Assembly: GCA_937120535.1 (NCBI GenBank)
Contig: CAKZJX010000136.1
Location: forward strand, 1 to 64,000
DNA from: an uncultured Anaerolineae bacterium
Lineage (GTDB): Bacteria > Chloroflexota > Anaerolineae > Anaerolineales > Villigracilaceae
Reading direction: 5' to 3'
Length of the DNA stretch: 64,000 nucleotides
Below, one piece after another: positions 8,774 to 17,781 of this stretch; the stretch's first letter is position 1; each line of letters opens with the position of its first letter. Position numbers and translations under genes: made by a program. The notes under the pieces were generated by a model. The model was given only the letters and a program-made list of their open reading frames with translations. It was not told where the DNA came from and did no database searches.

Positions 8774-10699
8774 TCAATCTAAATTGGTTAGGGCGAAGCC
8801 CAGCGAGAGCACCAAGAGCAATACTTGAAAGCCGAACAGGGCGGCGAACAGGTAGATCACAATCATCCATGGGGAGGCGCCGCTGGAGGGTCGCACGTCT
8901 TGTCCTTCGCTCAGTTGACGGAGGGCGATGGCTGCCGACTCGATGGGATTGGCGCCGCCTGTCCACAGGATGCGCGGGTGTTCTATGGGGACCACGATCA
9001 CCGGGCCATCAAAAGCGAGCAAGAAGGAGCGCACCGACTCCGATTGCGAGAGGGCGAGATCAGATGGGAGCAGCACCGCCCGGACCGGAGGCAAATCGGC
9101 CGGCAGAGAGGGGGGCTCGTGCTTCTGGGCATCCGCAACGGTCAGGCGCAACCCTGGGGCATGTTTCTGGACCTCGGCCGGCAGGGCTGCCTCAATGGGG
9201 CTGCTGGGACGCACAAAGGCCAGGGCATGAAAGGCGGCGTGGCGCTCTAGCAGGGCGCGGGCGGTCTCGGCGCCATCGGCCCGCAGGCAACGCAGGTGGT
9301 AGAGCAGGACGATCAGGAAGAACAGGGCGTCCTTGATGGAGTTGAGCCAGGCAACCAGGTCGAGGGGTTGCCCTCCCAGGGCGGCCTGCAACAGGCGAAA
9401 GACCACGCTCATGGCGGTGAACATGCCGCCTATCACGGACAGGAACAGCACGAGGTATAAGTAGCCTTTGCGGATCCAAGAACGGCGGGCTAGACCACCG
9501 GTCATGCCCGGAGCGCGGGCCTGATCTTGCATCGGCAACCAGGTGCGTAGCCAGAGCGGCAGACCGACTGTTAAGATAGCAAGAGCATTGGCTAGGTTGG
9601 TACGCAGGACATCTCCCCAGATTTGGTCGCCGATCAGCAGTTGGAGCAGGAAGGAGGCGAGTTGCGTCGCGCCGATGAAGGCGACGATCAGGCCGGCTAG
9701 GGAACGGAGGTAGAAATAGAAGCGCAGGATCTCCTCGCGGCGTGCTTCTTCGGGAAAGAGCCGAAGGTCGTGACGCAGCCAATAGCCGTAGTAGCCCCAG
9801 AGCACGGCCATCGGCACGCCTAGGGAGAGGGGGGAGCTGACTTGGGCCAAGAAATCGGACGGAGTCCAGAGTTCGCCGAGCGTCCAGCGCAGGAAGAGCG
9901 CCAGCAGGATGCCGGCGGCCGAGAGGGCCACCGCCATGCCTCCTAAGGTAAGCAGGAAGAGCATGCCCAGTCGTAGGTAGGAATGTCGTTCTTCTGGGTG
10001 GACAGTGGCCTCTTGGCAGGTGTACCAGGTGAAGTACCACAGCGGCAAGCCGACGAGGATTAAGGACAGGCCGTTGAAGAAGGCTTTGTTCGGCAGGTAG
10101 ATCATGGTGACCATCGGCGTATACAGGACAAATTGGAGCTGTTGCTGGATCCCAAACACGGTTAGGATCAGGCTGTAGAGCAGCCATAGGTAGCGATACA
10201 AGCGGCGGACGCCGGCAAACAGCTCCACACGGGCCAGGGTGGACCCGGTTCGGCGCACTACGTGAAAGAAGTACAGGGCCATTATGCCGTTGATGGCGAT
10301 GGCGATCAGGTTGTCCAGCCAGGTTTGTTGTCCGCCTAGGAGGGCTTCGGAGACATCCAGGCCACCCCACAGGTAGAGCAGGCGGTTGATCAGAGCCAGC
10401 AGGTTCTGAACAGCGGGGATCAGGGTCGCCAGCATAGCGCCGTAGAGAAAGATAGCGCGGATCGGCGAGGTGCGCTCGTCGTTGTCAGAAGCGGCGCCGC
10501 GTTGGACCCAGCTCCAGTGAACGACAAAAATCGGGGCGCCGACCAAGACCAGGGCCAGGGCGCGGGCGAGGACATCCCCGCTGATGACGATCTGTGGGGC
10601 GGAAACGAGGCTGCGCAGCAGGCTAATGCTGCCCCAGATCACGACCTCTAGGCTGATAAAAGCAACGGCATAAAAGTAGATGCGACGGACGGTGTGCAT
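8774..10699 (-). CDS. Multi-pass membrane protein with repeated DUF5671-like units
   Basis: Large integral membrane protein of unknown function (641 aa). It appears to consist of four related membrane units, each opening with R-x-(I/L/G)-Y-x-Y and a long hydrophobic stretch: RRIYFYAVAFISLE, RRLYRYLWLLYSLI, REEILRFYFYLRSL and RKGYLYLVLFLSVIG. This matches the layout of DUF5671 proteins seen in Chloroflexota. A soluble region of roughly 120 residues follows, with one final membrane helix (WMIVIYLFAALFGFQVLLLVLSLGFAL). No enzymatic motif is visible. It lies 12 nt after the anchored hypothetical at 10712-11200 and is surely cotranscribed with it. A sensor, scaffold or transporter role cannot be distinguished. 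Confidence 0.85.
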   Translation of the reverse strand: MHTVRRIYFYAVAFISLEVVIWGSISLLRSLVSAPQIVISGDVLARALALVLVGAPIFVVHWSWVQRGAASDNDERTSPIRAIFLYGAMLATLIPAVQNLLALINRLLYLWGGLDVSEALLGGQQTWLDNLIAIAINGIMALYFFHVVRRTGSTLARVELFAGVRRLYRYLWLLYSLILTVFGIQQQLQFVLYTPMVTMIYLPNKAFFNGLSLILVGLPLWYFTWYTCQEATVHPEERHSYLRLGMLFLLTLGGMAVALSAAGILLALFLRWTLGELWTPSDFLAQVSSPLSLGVPMAVLWGYYGYWLRHDLRLFPEEARREEILRFYFYLRSLAGLIVAFIGATQLASFLLQLLIGDQIWGDVLRTNLANALAILTVGLPLWLRTWLPMQDQARAPGMTGGLARRSWIRKGYLYLVLFLSVIGGMFTAMSVVFRLLQAALGGQPLDLVAWLNSIKDALFFLIVLLYHLRCLRADGAETARALLERHAAFHALAFVRPSSPIEAALPAEVQKHAPGLRLTVADAQKHEPPSLPADLPPVRAVLLPSDLALSQSESVRSFLLAFDGPVIVVPIEHPRILWTGGANPIESAAIALRQLSEGQDVRPSSGASPWMIVIYLFAALFGFQVLLLVLSLGFALTNLD

Positions 10700-10711
10700 G
10701 AGGGCCTCCGT

Positions 10712-11200
10712 TTACGGGCTTTTGAGCGGCGTTGGTGTGAGTTGATACCATTCCCAATGCCAGACGTATATTGGCATTTGTTCGATCTTCCACTGGTTGC
10801 CCTGGCGCACCAACACGGCACGATCCTCGCTTCGGTAGCCGGAGATAAACAGGTTGGTGGGGTTGTATTGGGTGTATAGTTTGACATAGGCTTGAGCGCC
10901 GACGATTTCGGTCGGGCCAATGTCCACGCCGAGGTTGGACGGGGTCAAAAGGCCCTGCAGGAAGGTTTGTTGGAACTGGGCATACGACGGCTTGGCCGGC
11001 CGGTCGGCCAGATAGCCGTAGGCGCGATCGTAATCTTGGCGCAAGATGGCGATCAGGTAGTTGCGGACGACTCCTTCTGGGGTGTCCTCTGGCCCATAGA
11101 CCAGCGTGCTCTGCCGGCGTATGAAAAACAAGACGAGCGCTAGGATGACCAGCAGGCCAATCCCGATCAGGATTGCTAACAGGAAGCGATCTCGTTTCAT
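10712..11200 (-). CDS. Membrane-anchored hypothetical protein
   Basis: 162 aa with one N-terminal helix (FLLAILIGIGLLVILALVLFFI) and an extracytoplasmic domain beginning DTPEGVVRNYLIAILRQDYDRAYGYLADRP. That pattern resembles NTF2-like/DUF4878-type domains, but I do not assign a function. AAGGAGG precedes the ATG. It heads the two-gene unit with the DUF5671-like membrane protein. Confidence 0.78.
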   Translation of the reverse strand: MKRDRFLLAILIGIGLLVILALVLFFIRRQSTLVYGPEDTPEGVVRNYLIAILRQDYDRAYGYLADRPAKPSYAQFQQTFLQGLLTPSNLGVDIGPTEIVGAQAYVKLYTQYNPTNLFISGYRSEDRAVLVRQGNQWKIEQMPIYVWHWEWYQLTPTPLKSP

Positions 11201-11708
11201 GCGTACCTCCTTGTGATAGTCAAGGTGCCGCCTCGCTTGCGGGAAGAGATGGCAGCAGGAAGCCCGTGCCGGCCGAGAAAGGTTCGGTCGTTGCGGCGGG
11301 GGTGCTCAGCATGCAGGAGTGCGAGAGAGCGGCCTTCCAACGTGGTTGCAGGGAAGGGCGAGATGGAGGGAGCCCTTATCTTTGGAAACGTTGCTCGGTA
11401 CAAAACGGTTCCGAGGCCAAGGGGCGCTTTGTCGCTTCGATTATTTTATCATCCCACTGGGATCCCCGTAGACAGCGACTACGAGGAACGCGCAGAGGAC
11501 GCAGAACACTTCCTAAAGGTAAAGTCTCTGCACGCTCTGAGGGCCCGGCGGTTGTGTGCTTTTTGCTGCAGGTCATCGGTGCCTTTGCACAGGCACCCCG
11601 TAGTATAATTTCTGTCGTGCTCTGGTCGTACGCCTGTTCGATCCGACACGTTCGGTCCAGGACGACAAGCGTCAACAGAGCGTTTTGTTGGATGGATACG
11701 GAGGTTGC
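11201..11708. other. Intergenic region with degenerate inverted repeat and a promoter
   Basis: About 500 bp without a credible gene between divergent units. Around 11483-11542 lie CGCAGAGGACGCAGAA and, inverted, TCTCTGCACGCTCTGAGG, relics of an ACGCAGAG-type spacer repeat. TATAAT at 11604-11609 is a likely -10 for the B12-subunit gene, with no convincing -35. The leader of about 90 nt is too short for a full cobalamin riboswitch and shows none of its boxes. Confidence 0.5.
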
Positions 11709-12122
<414 letters not shown>

Positions 12123-12151
12123 TCTGGCTCCACATCCCTGACGAAAACGCT

Positions 12152-13153
12152 ATGGATTTGGTTCATTCTGCGCTTCAAGGCGATCGCCTAGCCCTGGCTC
12201 GTTTGCTGACCCAGGTGGAGAACGAGACCGATGAGGGGCGGGCGGCGCTGATCAGGCTCTTTCCGCAAACCGGCCGGGCTCATTGGATTGGGGTGACGGG
12301 CGCGCCCGGCACGGGGAAGTCGTCCTTGGTCAATCAATTGACGCTCCACTATCGTCGCGAGGGCAGACAGGTGGCGGTGTTGGCTGTGGATCCGTCCAGC
12401 CCGTTTAGCGGAGGGGCGATCCTGGGCGATCGGGTGCGCATGCGCGATTTGGCCGGCGACCCCGGGGTGTTCATTCGGTCCATGGCTTCGCGCGGCTCGC
12501 TGGGGGGATTGGCCCAGGCGACGGCTGCCATGGCCCAGGTGTTTGATGCCGTCGGCTATGACATCCTTTTAATCGAGACCGTCGGCGCCGGCCAGGGCGA
12601 GGTGGACATCGCTCGCTTGGCCCACACCACGTTGGTGGTGGAAGCCCCTGGCCTAGGAGACGATATTCAAGCGATCAAGGCCGGTATTTTGGAGATAGCC
12701 GATATTCTGGTGTTGAACAAGGCCGATCGCCCGGGCGTGGAGAGCACCGAGAGGGCATTGCACTCCATGCTCAGTCTGGCGCATCCCACACGGCGGGTGG
12801 TGCGCCATCATGGGCGTTGGGAAACGGTGAACGAGGCGGCTTTGCCTACCTCGGAGCAGATGTGGATCCCGCCCATTCAGCGGACAGTTGCGACTGAGGG
12901 GAAGGGGATCGTGGAGTTGATCGGGCACATTGCCGCTCATGCCGAGCATTTGCGTCGGAGTGGGGAATGGGCTGCTCGAGAGCGCGCCCGGCTGAGGTCC
13001 GAGGTGGAAGCGTTGCTTCAAAAGGCGCTGATGGCCCGTTTCCGGGCGGCAGTTCCGCAGGCAAAGTTCGAGGCCGTTTTGCAGAGGGTTCATGAGCGTA
13101 GTCTTTCTCCCTGGGAGGCGGTGCAACTTCTGGTGGATGGGAGGTGGGGATGA
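12152..13153 (+). CDS. meaB: MeaB/ArgK-family G-protein chaperone of methylmalonyl-CoA mutase
   Basis: P-loop GTPase (333 aa) that gates cofactor loading and protects adenosylcobalamin mutases. Walker A is GAPGTGKSS, followed by LAVDPSSPFSGGAILGDRVRM, the switch region IETVGAGQGEVDIA and the guanine-specificity motif NKAD. A C-terminal helical dimerisation arm ends in LSPWEAVQLLVDGRWG. Adjacency to the B12-binding subunit agrees with its known job. A short gap of 90 bp separates it from prs. Confidence 0.95.
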   Translation: MDLVHSALQGDRLALARLLTQVENETDEGRAALIRLFPQTGRAHWIGVTGAPGTGKSSLVNQLTLHYRREGRQVAVLAVDPSSPFSGGAILGDRVRMRDLAGDPGVFIRSMASRGSLGGLAQATAAMAQVFDAVGYDILLIETVGAGQGEVDIARLAHTTLVVEAPGLGDDIQAIKAGILEIADILVLNKADRPGVESTERALHSMLSLAHPTRRVVRHHGRWETVNEAALPTSEQMWIPPIQRTVATEGKGIVELIGHIAAHAEHLRRSGEWAARERARLRSEVEALLQKALMARFRAAVPQAKFEAVLQRVHERSLSPWEAVQLLVDGRWG

Positions 13154-13243
13154 TCGGGATGGACAAGCGCTCGGCCCTTGAACTGGAAAGCCAAGGGAGA
13201 GGGCGATCTCGAGCAGACGAAGATCGGTTTTAGGAGAAGAGAA

Positions 13244-14233
13244 ATGTACCACCATTCGCATGAGATGAGGGTATACGGGGATATAAAGTTGTATGCCGGC
13301 ACAGCCTCTTCCGAGTTGGCCCAGAAGATCTCGGAGTACCTGGGTCGGCCCCTGTGCGGTCGAGATGTGATCGAGTTCCCGAACGAGAATCTGTTTGTCC
13401 GCCTGCATAGCAGTGTGCGTGGACAGGATGTGTATGTCATCCAGACCACGTCGTCGCCGGTGCACCGCAACTTGATGGAGTTGTTGATCATGATCCAGAC
13501 TCTGCGGCTGGACTCGGCGGCGCGCATTACGGCAGTGGTGCCCTATCTGTGCTATGGGCGGTCCGATAAGAAGGATCAACCTCGCGTGCCAATCACAGCG
13601 CGCTTGGTGGCCGATATGATCGAAGTGGCCGGCGCCGATCGCTATATGACGCTCGATCCCCATGCCGGCCAGATTCAAGGGTTCTTCTCCATCCCAGGCG
13701 ATGTGTTGAGCGCTGCCTCGTTGGTGACCAAACACATCAAGACCCATTTGCGTCCGCACATGAAAGATCCGGTGGTGGTGGCGGCCGATCTGGGCTTTGC
13801 CAAGAAGGGCCGCAACTACGCCGCCGATCTGGATATGCCGATCGCCTTTGTAGAGAAGCGTCGGGTGGGCAACAACGTGAAAACCGAGGCGCTGACGTTG
13901 ATCGGCGATGTGACCGACCGCGATGTGATCATCGTGGACGACGAGGTGGACACCGGGAGCTCGATGCAGCAGGCGGTGCAGTTGGTGAAACAACACGGGG
14001 CGCGCGATGTGTATCTGGCGTTCATCCATCCGGTGCTGTCGACCGATGGGGCGCAACGCCTGGCTTCGTTGCCGATCAAGCACATCGTCACCACGGATAC
14101 TGTCCCGATCCCGCCGCACAAGATTCAATATCTGAAAGATCGGATCACGATCATCACCGTGTCGGCCCTGTTGGGTGAGGTGATCTTGCGTGCTCACGAG
14201 GGACGCAGCGTCGGCGAGTTGTTCAACGAGTGA
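13244..14233 (+). CDS. prs: Ribose-phosphate pyrophosphokinase (PRPP synthetase)
   Basis: Makes PRPP from ribose 5-phosphate and ATP for nucleotide, His and Trp synthesis (329 aa). Seen are SSVRGQDVYVIQTTSSPVHRNLMELLIMI, YLCYGRSDKKDQPRVPITARLVADMI, DPHAGQIQGFF and the PRPP-binding loop VIIVDDEVDTGSS. It differs somewhat from E. coli Prs (an insertion of THLRPHMKDPVV type) but the catalytic motifs are complete. The start at 13244 has AGGAGA 6 nt upstream. The upstream extension in the ORF track has no ribosome site. Confidence 0.95.
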   Translation: MYHHSHEMRVYGDIKLYAGTASSELAQKISEYLGRPLCGRDVIEFPNENLFVRLHSSVRGQDVYVIQTTSSPVHRNLMELLIMIQTLRLDSAARITAVVPYLCYGRSDKKDQPRVPITARLVADMIEVAGADRYMTLDPHAGQIQGFFSIPGDVLSAASLVTKHIKTHLRPHMKDPVVVAADLGFAKKGRNYAADLDMPIAFVEKRRVGNNVKTEALTLIGDVTDRDVIIVDDEVDTGSSMQQAVQLVKQHGARDVYLAFIHPVLSTDGAQRLASLPIKHIVTTDTVPIPPHKIQYLKDRITIITVSALLGEVILRAHEGRSVGELFNE

Positions 14234-14264
14234 TCGTTTGATGGCCTGAGTGCTTTTTAGCAGT

Positions 14265-15101
14265 ATGCCCGAGTTGCCCGAAGTCGAGACCATCGCCCGA
14301 ACCTTGCGGCCAGCCTTGTTGGGGGCTGAAATCTCAGAGGCTGAGATTCGCTGGGCGCGGACGATCGCCCATCCCTCGCTGGGGGAATTCCAGGAGCGGA
14401 TTCGCGGGCAGAGCATTCAGGAGGTGGACCGCAGGGGCAAATTTCTGAGCGTTCGCCTGTCCGATGGCTATCTCTTCATCCATTTGCGGATGAGCGGCGA
14501 TCTGGTCCTTCAAGAGGCGTCCTCGCCGCCGGGCAAGCATGAGCGACTGCGCTGGAGGCTGCGCCGAGCGCAGGCTGGGCCAGCTGAAGGACAAGCCCTG
14601 GTATTCAGCGATCCTCGCAAGTTCGGCCGTGTTTGGTTGACCGAGGATCCGGCGCAGGTGGTAGGCGATCTCGGTCCGGAGCCGCTTTCTGAAGCTTTCA
14701 CGGTGGCTTGGCTGTATGAGCAGCTCCGGCGGCATCGCCGTTTGCTCAAACCGCTGTTGCTCGATCAGACCTTTTTAGCCGGCCTGGGCAACATCTACAC
14801 CGACGAAGCCCTGTACTTGGCGCGCCTACACCCCGCCACGCCTTCTCACACCGTCACCCGTGAGCAGGCAGAACGACTGCATGCGGCCATTCAGACCGTC
14901 TTGCAGGAAGGCATTCGGAGCAACGGGGCTTCGATTGATTGGGTCTATCGCGGCGGCGAGTTTCAAAATCACTTTCGCGTCTATGGACGCACCGGGCAAC
15001 CGTGCCCGACCTGCGGCGCATTGGTTGTAAAATTACGGCTGGGTCAACGTGGCACGCACTTCTGCTCGACTTGTCAACCGCTGAGGGAATATGCCGATTG
15101 A
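14265..15101 (+). CDS. mutM: Formamidopyrimidine-DNA glycosylase
   Basis: Bifunctional base-excision repair enzyme removing 8-oxoguanine (278 aa). The start must be 14265 because Fpg needs the N-terminal Pro of M-PELPEVETI as nucleophile. Also present are the catalytic Lys region (HLRMSGDLVLQE), LDQTFLAGLGNIYTDEALYLARLHP and the C-terminal zinc finger CPTCGALVVKLRLGQRGTHFCSTC. Its last 11 nt overlap the next gene, implying coupled expression. Confidence 0.96.
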   Translation: MPELPEVETIARTLRPALLGAEISEAEIRWARTIAHPSLGEFQERIRGQSIQEVDRRGKFLSVRLSDGYLFIHLRMSGDLVLQEASSPPGKHERLRWRLRRAQAGPAEGQALVFSDPRKFGRVWLTEDPAQVVGDLGPEPLSEAFTVAWLYEQLRRHRRLLKPLLLDQTFLAGLGNIYTDEALYLARLHPATPSHTVTREQAERLHAAIQTVLQEGIRSNGASIDWVYRGGEFQNHFRVYGRTGQPCPTCGALVVKLRLGQRGTHFCSTCQPLREYAD

Positions 15102-15828
15102 GATCACAGAAGGATTGATGCGGATTTTTATCGGTTTAGCGGCTCTGCTGGTCGGTTGGACCATCGGCTTTTTCGACTCAAAGCTGCGCGCCGATCGCAA
15201 GATTCGGCAGGTCGAAGAAAAAGCCGCCCGCGCCATCCGGCAAGCACGCCTCGAGGCCGAGCGCTTGGTTTTGGCCCATCGGGCCGAGACGCCGGCCATG
15301 CCGCCCAAGACGGGGAAAACCCTGCTCCGACTGTGGTTGGATGACCGGCAACAGCTGCGCCTTGATCTAGACGATCAGCCGGTAGAGGTGAATCCCCTGG
15401 ACGAATCCCACCGAAAGCGCCTGTTGGACCTTCTGAACTCGATGCGTCCTTGGCTCGAAAGGCGGCCGGCGCCTCCCAGTCCGCCCCGGCCGGCTCCTGC
15501 TCTCCAGGCCGACCCCGGAGCGAGCGGCCGGGTTTCTCCCCCTCGGCCGGCCCCGACGCCGCCTTCGCCCCCGCTTGCCAAGCCGGCGGAGGACCAACCT
15601 GCTGACCAGCCGGGCATCGTGGAGCAGATCGACCGCATCCTACAAGCGCGGCTGGCCGCCTCGCCGTTAGCCAATCGCAGCGTGCGGCTGCAGCCATCGC
15701 CCGATGGCGGGGTGATCGTGTGGGTAGGTCTACAAAAGTTTGCCAGCGTGGAGGAAGTTTCCGATCCGGAGATCCGAGCCATCCTGCAGGCGGCCATCAA
15801 GGAATGGGAGCAAAGCCAGGGCTACTAA
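15091..15828 (+). CDS. Membrane-anchored coiled-coil, Pro-rich hypothetical protein
   Basis: 245 aa of unknown function, starting inside the end of mutM (11-nt overlap). One N-terminal helix (IFIGLAALLVGWTIGFF) is followed by a charged coiled coil (about residues 30-65), a region with LLRLWLDDRQQLRLDLDD, a long Pro/Ala linker (about 125-170) and a C-terminal domain of about 65 residues (GIVEQIDRILQARLAASPLANRSVRL...EEVSDPEIRAILQAAIKEWE). Fixed overlap with mutM suggests coexpression, not necessarily shared function. Confidence 0.82.
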   Translation: MPIEITEGLMRIFIGLAALLVGWTIGFFDSKLRADRKIRQVEEKAARAIRQARLEAERLVLAHRAETPAMPPKTGKTLLRLWLDDRQQLRLDLDDQPVEVNPLDESHRKRLLDLLNSMRPWLERRPAPPSPPRPAPALQADPGASGRVSPPRPAPTPPSPPLAKPAEDQPADQPGIVEQIDRILQARLAASPLANRSVRLQPSPDGGVIVWVGLQKFASVEEVSDPEIRAILQAAIKEWEQSQGY

Positions 15829-15838
15829 CCGCTCGGCG

Positions 15839-16693
15839 TCATCCTTCAGGTTTGTAGCGCGCTGTAAGGACGGGGGCCAGGTCGCGTTCGGCGATTTCAG
15901 CGGTGATATTCGGGGAGTAGAGCTGTCGCAGAGTTTGAGTGCTGTAGGGGGAGCCCATGCAGATCAATTCGTAGCCCCCTTCTTTGATTTCGTCCACGAT
16001 TTCTCCGATCACGATCCCGTTGCGGACCTTGACCGAGGCCTGTAGGCCGGCCTGGCGGGCGATCTCCAGCCCGCGGCGCAGATTCTTGCCGATCAGGGTA
16101 TCGGTCTCGAGCAGATGGTGCCAGTGTTCGCGCACCTGGCGCGCTTCGGGGTAATCTAAGTCGATCGGGGGGACAACGGTGAGCAACACCATCTCGGCCT
16201 GCACGGCTTTGGCCAGACGGATGGCCAGATTTTCGGCGGTCACCTGGTACCCCAAACCGCCCACGCAGACCAAGATCCGCTTGGGCGGCCACTTGACCTT
16301 GGGAACATAGATCATCGGCTCGCTCACGTGCTCCATGAAATGACGGAATGATCGGCCGGCCAGCAGGCGCTTCAACGGCGGGCGTCCGAGCGGGCCTATC
16401 ACCACCAAGGCCTGCTGCCCAGCTACCCGCTTAGGGATCACCTCCTCGGCTGGTCCACGCATGACCTCCAGCGCGTAGAACACGCCTTGCTGCTCAAAGA
16501 TCTCCACCGCCTGGGCAAATACTTTTTCGAGGGGATGCTGCTCCTCGTCAATCTGAGCCGGCGAAGGTTGCTCCTCGATCCCGATCAAGCGCACCGAGGC
16601 CTCTGCCAGCGTGGCGCCGAGTCGGGCGCCGTATTCCATGGCAGGGAAGGTGGTCGGACGTCCGTTGGTAAAAATATAAATTTCCAGGTCCAT
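15839..16693 (-). CDS. Tandem universal stress protein (two USP domains)
   Basis: 284 aa, twice the usual UspA length. The first half (residues 1-135) is divergent, ending LVVIGPLGRPPLKRLLAGRSFRHFMEH. The second (about 138-284) opens KRILVCVGGLGYQVTAENLAIRLAKA and has MGSPYSTQTLRQLYSPNITAEIAE. In both halves the nucleotide-binding G-2x-G-9x-G motif is not clear, so ATP binding is doubtful. The cytoplasmic stress-adaptation role is only inferred from the family. It lies 8 bp downstream of the chromate-transporter pair on the same strand. Confidence 0.85.
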   Translation of the reverse strand: MDLEIYIFTNGRPTTFPAMEYGARLGATLAEASVRLIGIEEQPSPAQIDEEQHPLEKVFAQAVEIFEQQGVFYALEVMRGPAEEVIPKRVAGQQALVVIGPLGRPPLKRLLAGRSFRHFMEHVSEPMIYVPKVKWPPKRILVCVGGLGYQVTAENLAIRLAKAVQAEMVLLTVVPPIDLDYPEARQVREHWHHLLETDTLIGKNLRRGLEIARQAGLQASVKVRNGIVIGEIVDEIKEGGYELICMGSPYSTQTLRQLYSPNITAEIAERDLAPVLTARYKPEG

Positions 16694-16701
16694 GATTTCA
16701 C

Positions 16702-17241
16702 CTATCGGTACAGCAAGATACCTAAAATGCCAGCGCCAATCAGGACCAGCGGGGGAGTGATCCCCATCGCCAGGGCCAAAGCGCTCAGGCCGGCAATCAG
16801 CAGAAAGCGAAAGTTGACCCGTTTGCTACGGGTGGTGCGCATCAACTCCCAGGCCACCGTCACCATTAAAGCGGCGACGGCCGGGCTCATGCCGGCTATG
16901 AAGCCCTTGAGCCAATCCTCACGCTGAATCTGTTGCAAGAGAAACGCTACAACCAGCATCATAACCGTGGGCGGCAGGATAGCTCCCAACAGGGCGGTGA
17001 GAACGCCAGGAATGCCGCCGGCGGCATATCCCACAAACATGGCCAGCTTGAGCGCCTCGCTGCCGGGGAGCATGTTCGAGAAGCCCACTGCTTCCACGAA
17101 GCGCTCCTCGCTCATGATCGAGCCAACGGCTTCTTTGTAGAGCAAGCCGATGGAAGCCGGCCCAGAAGGCGAGAGCAAGTTCACCTTCAAAAACATCCAC
17201 AACAACTTCCACCAGACCAAGGGGCGAGAAGAAGAGGTCAT
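16702..17241 (-). CDS. Chromate transporter, half-size (CHR domain), copy 2
   Basis: 179 aa single CHR domain. Family signatures are FLKVNLLSPSGPASIGLLYKEAVG, NMLPGSEALKLAMFVGYAAGGIPG and PPTVMMLVVAFLL, with 5-6 hydrophobic stretches. Half-size CHR proteins work as pairs to form a full ChrA-like anion transporter. The true ATG at 17241 overlaps the preceding gene's stop (ATGA), which requires tight coupling with copy 1. The ORF-track extension to 17445 is an out-of-frame shadow. Chromate is the family name and the natural anion here is unknown. Confidence 0.92.
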   Translation of the reverse strand: MTSSSRPLVWWKLLWMFLKVNLLSPSGPASIGLLYKEAVGSIMSEERFVEAVGFSNMLPGSEALKLAMFVGYAAGGIPGVLTALLGAILPPTVMMLVVAFLLQQIQREDWLKGFIAGMSPAVAALMVTVAWELMRTTRSKRVNFRFLLIAGLSALALAMGITPPLVLIGAGILGILLYR

Positions 17242-17753
17242 GAGAAGAAGATCACTCCGATCACAGCAGCTATCAGGACGACGATGCGAGGTGGCGCTTC
17301 CAGCAGGAGCGCCACCAGACTGACGAAGCCCAATAGCCAGCCCTGCCAGCCGATTTCTCCCCCCTTCTGAAAGACTTTCCAGGCTGCAAACAGGATCACG
17401 ACTGAGATGGCCGGTGTCAAGCCCTCCAGGAAGCTGGAGATCCACGCCTCGCGGCGCAAGCGATGGAGCGCCATCACGATTCCCAGGATCAGCACGGTGG
17501 GTGGCAAGATCGAAGCAAACAGGGCCACCAATCCGCCGGCGATGCCTCCGGCCGCGTAACCGATGTACATGGCCAGTTGCAGGGCGTCTGAGCCGGGCAG
17601 GACCGAGGAGAGTCCCACCGCCTGAACGAATTGAGCCTCATCCACCAGGGTGCCCACGGCCTCGTTGTAGAGCAGGCCCACCGAGGCCGGCCCAGACGTA
17701 CTGAGCAGGTTGATTTTCAAGAAGACCCAGAAGAGATGAAGGTACAGGTTCAC
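17238..17753 (-). CDS. Chromate transporter, half-size (CHR domain), copy 1
   Basis: 171 aa paralogue of the next gene: FLKINLLSTSGPASVGLLYNEAVG, SVLPGSDALQLAMYIGYAAGGIAG and PPTVLILGIVMAL. It begins with GTG at 17753. The Shine-Dalgarno is not convincing, but no better in-frame start precedes the conserved FWVFLK. It overlaps copy 2 by 4 nt. The two proteins probably assemble as an antiparallel pair in the membrane. Confidence 0.9.
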   Translation of the reverse strand: MNLYLHLFWVFLKINLLSTSGPASVGLLYNEAVGTLVDEAQFVQAVGLSSVLPGSDALQLAMYIGYAAGGIAGGLVALFASILPPTVLILGIVMALHRLRREAWISSFLEGLTPAISVVILFAAWKVFQKGGEIGWQGWLLGFVSLVALLLEAPPRIVVLIAAVIGVIFFS

Positions 17754-17781
17754 AGCGAACGTCGATTGAGGAGAGTGATGC

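Noticed and set aside
9192-10370. 392-codon minus-strand ORF
   Set aside because: Alternative frame of the DUF5671-like membrane gene. Arg/Pro-rich, no start signal or motif.
11590-11708. Possible cobalamin riboswitch before the B12-binding subunit
   Set aside because: The leader is only about 90 nt and lacks a recognisable B12 box.
12653-14416. 587-codon minus-strand ORF antisense to meaB and prs
   Set aside because: It lies over two clearly real genes with intact catalytic motifs. The translation is His/Gln/Arg-rich with no domain, a typical GC-driven shadow.
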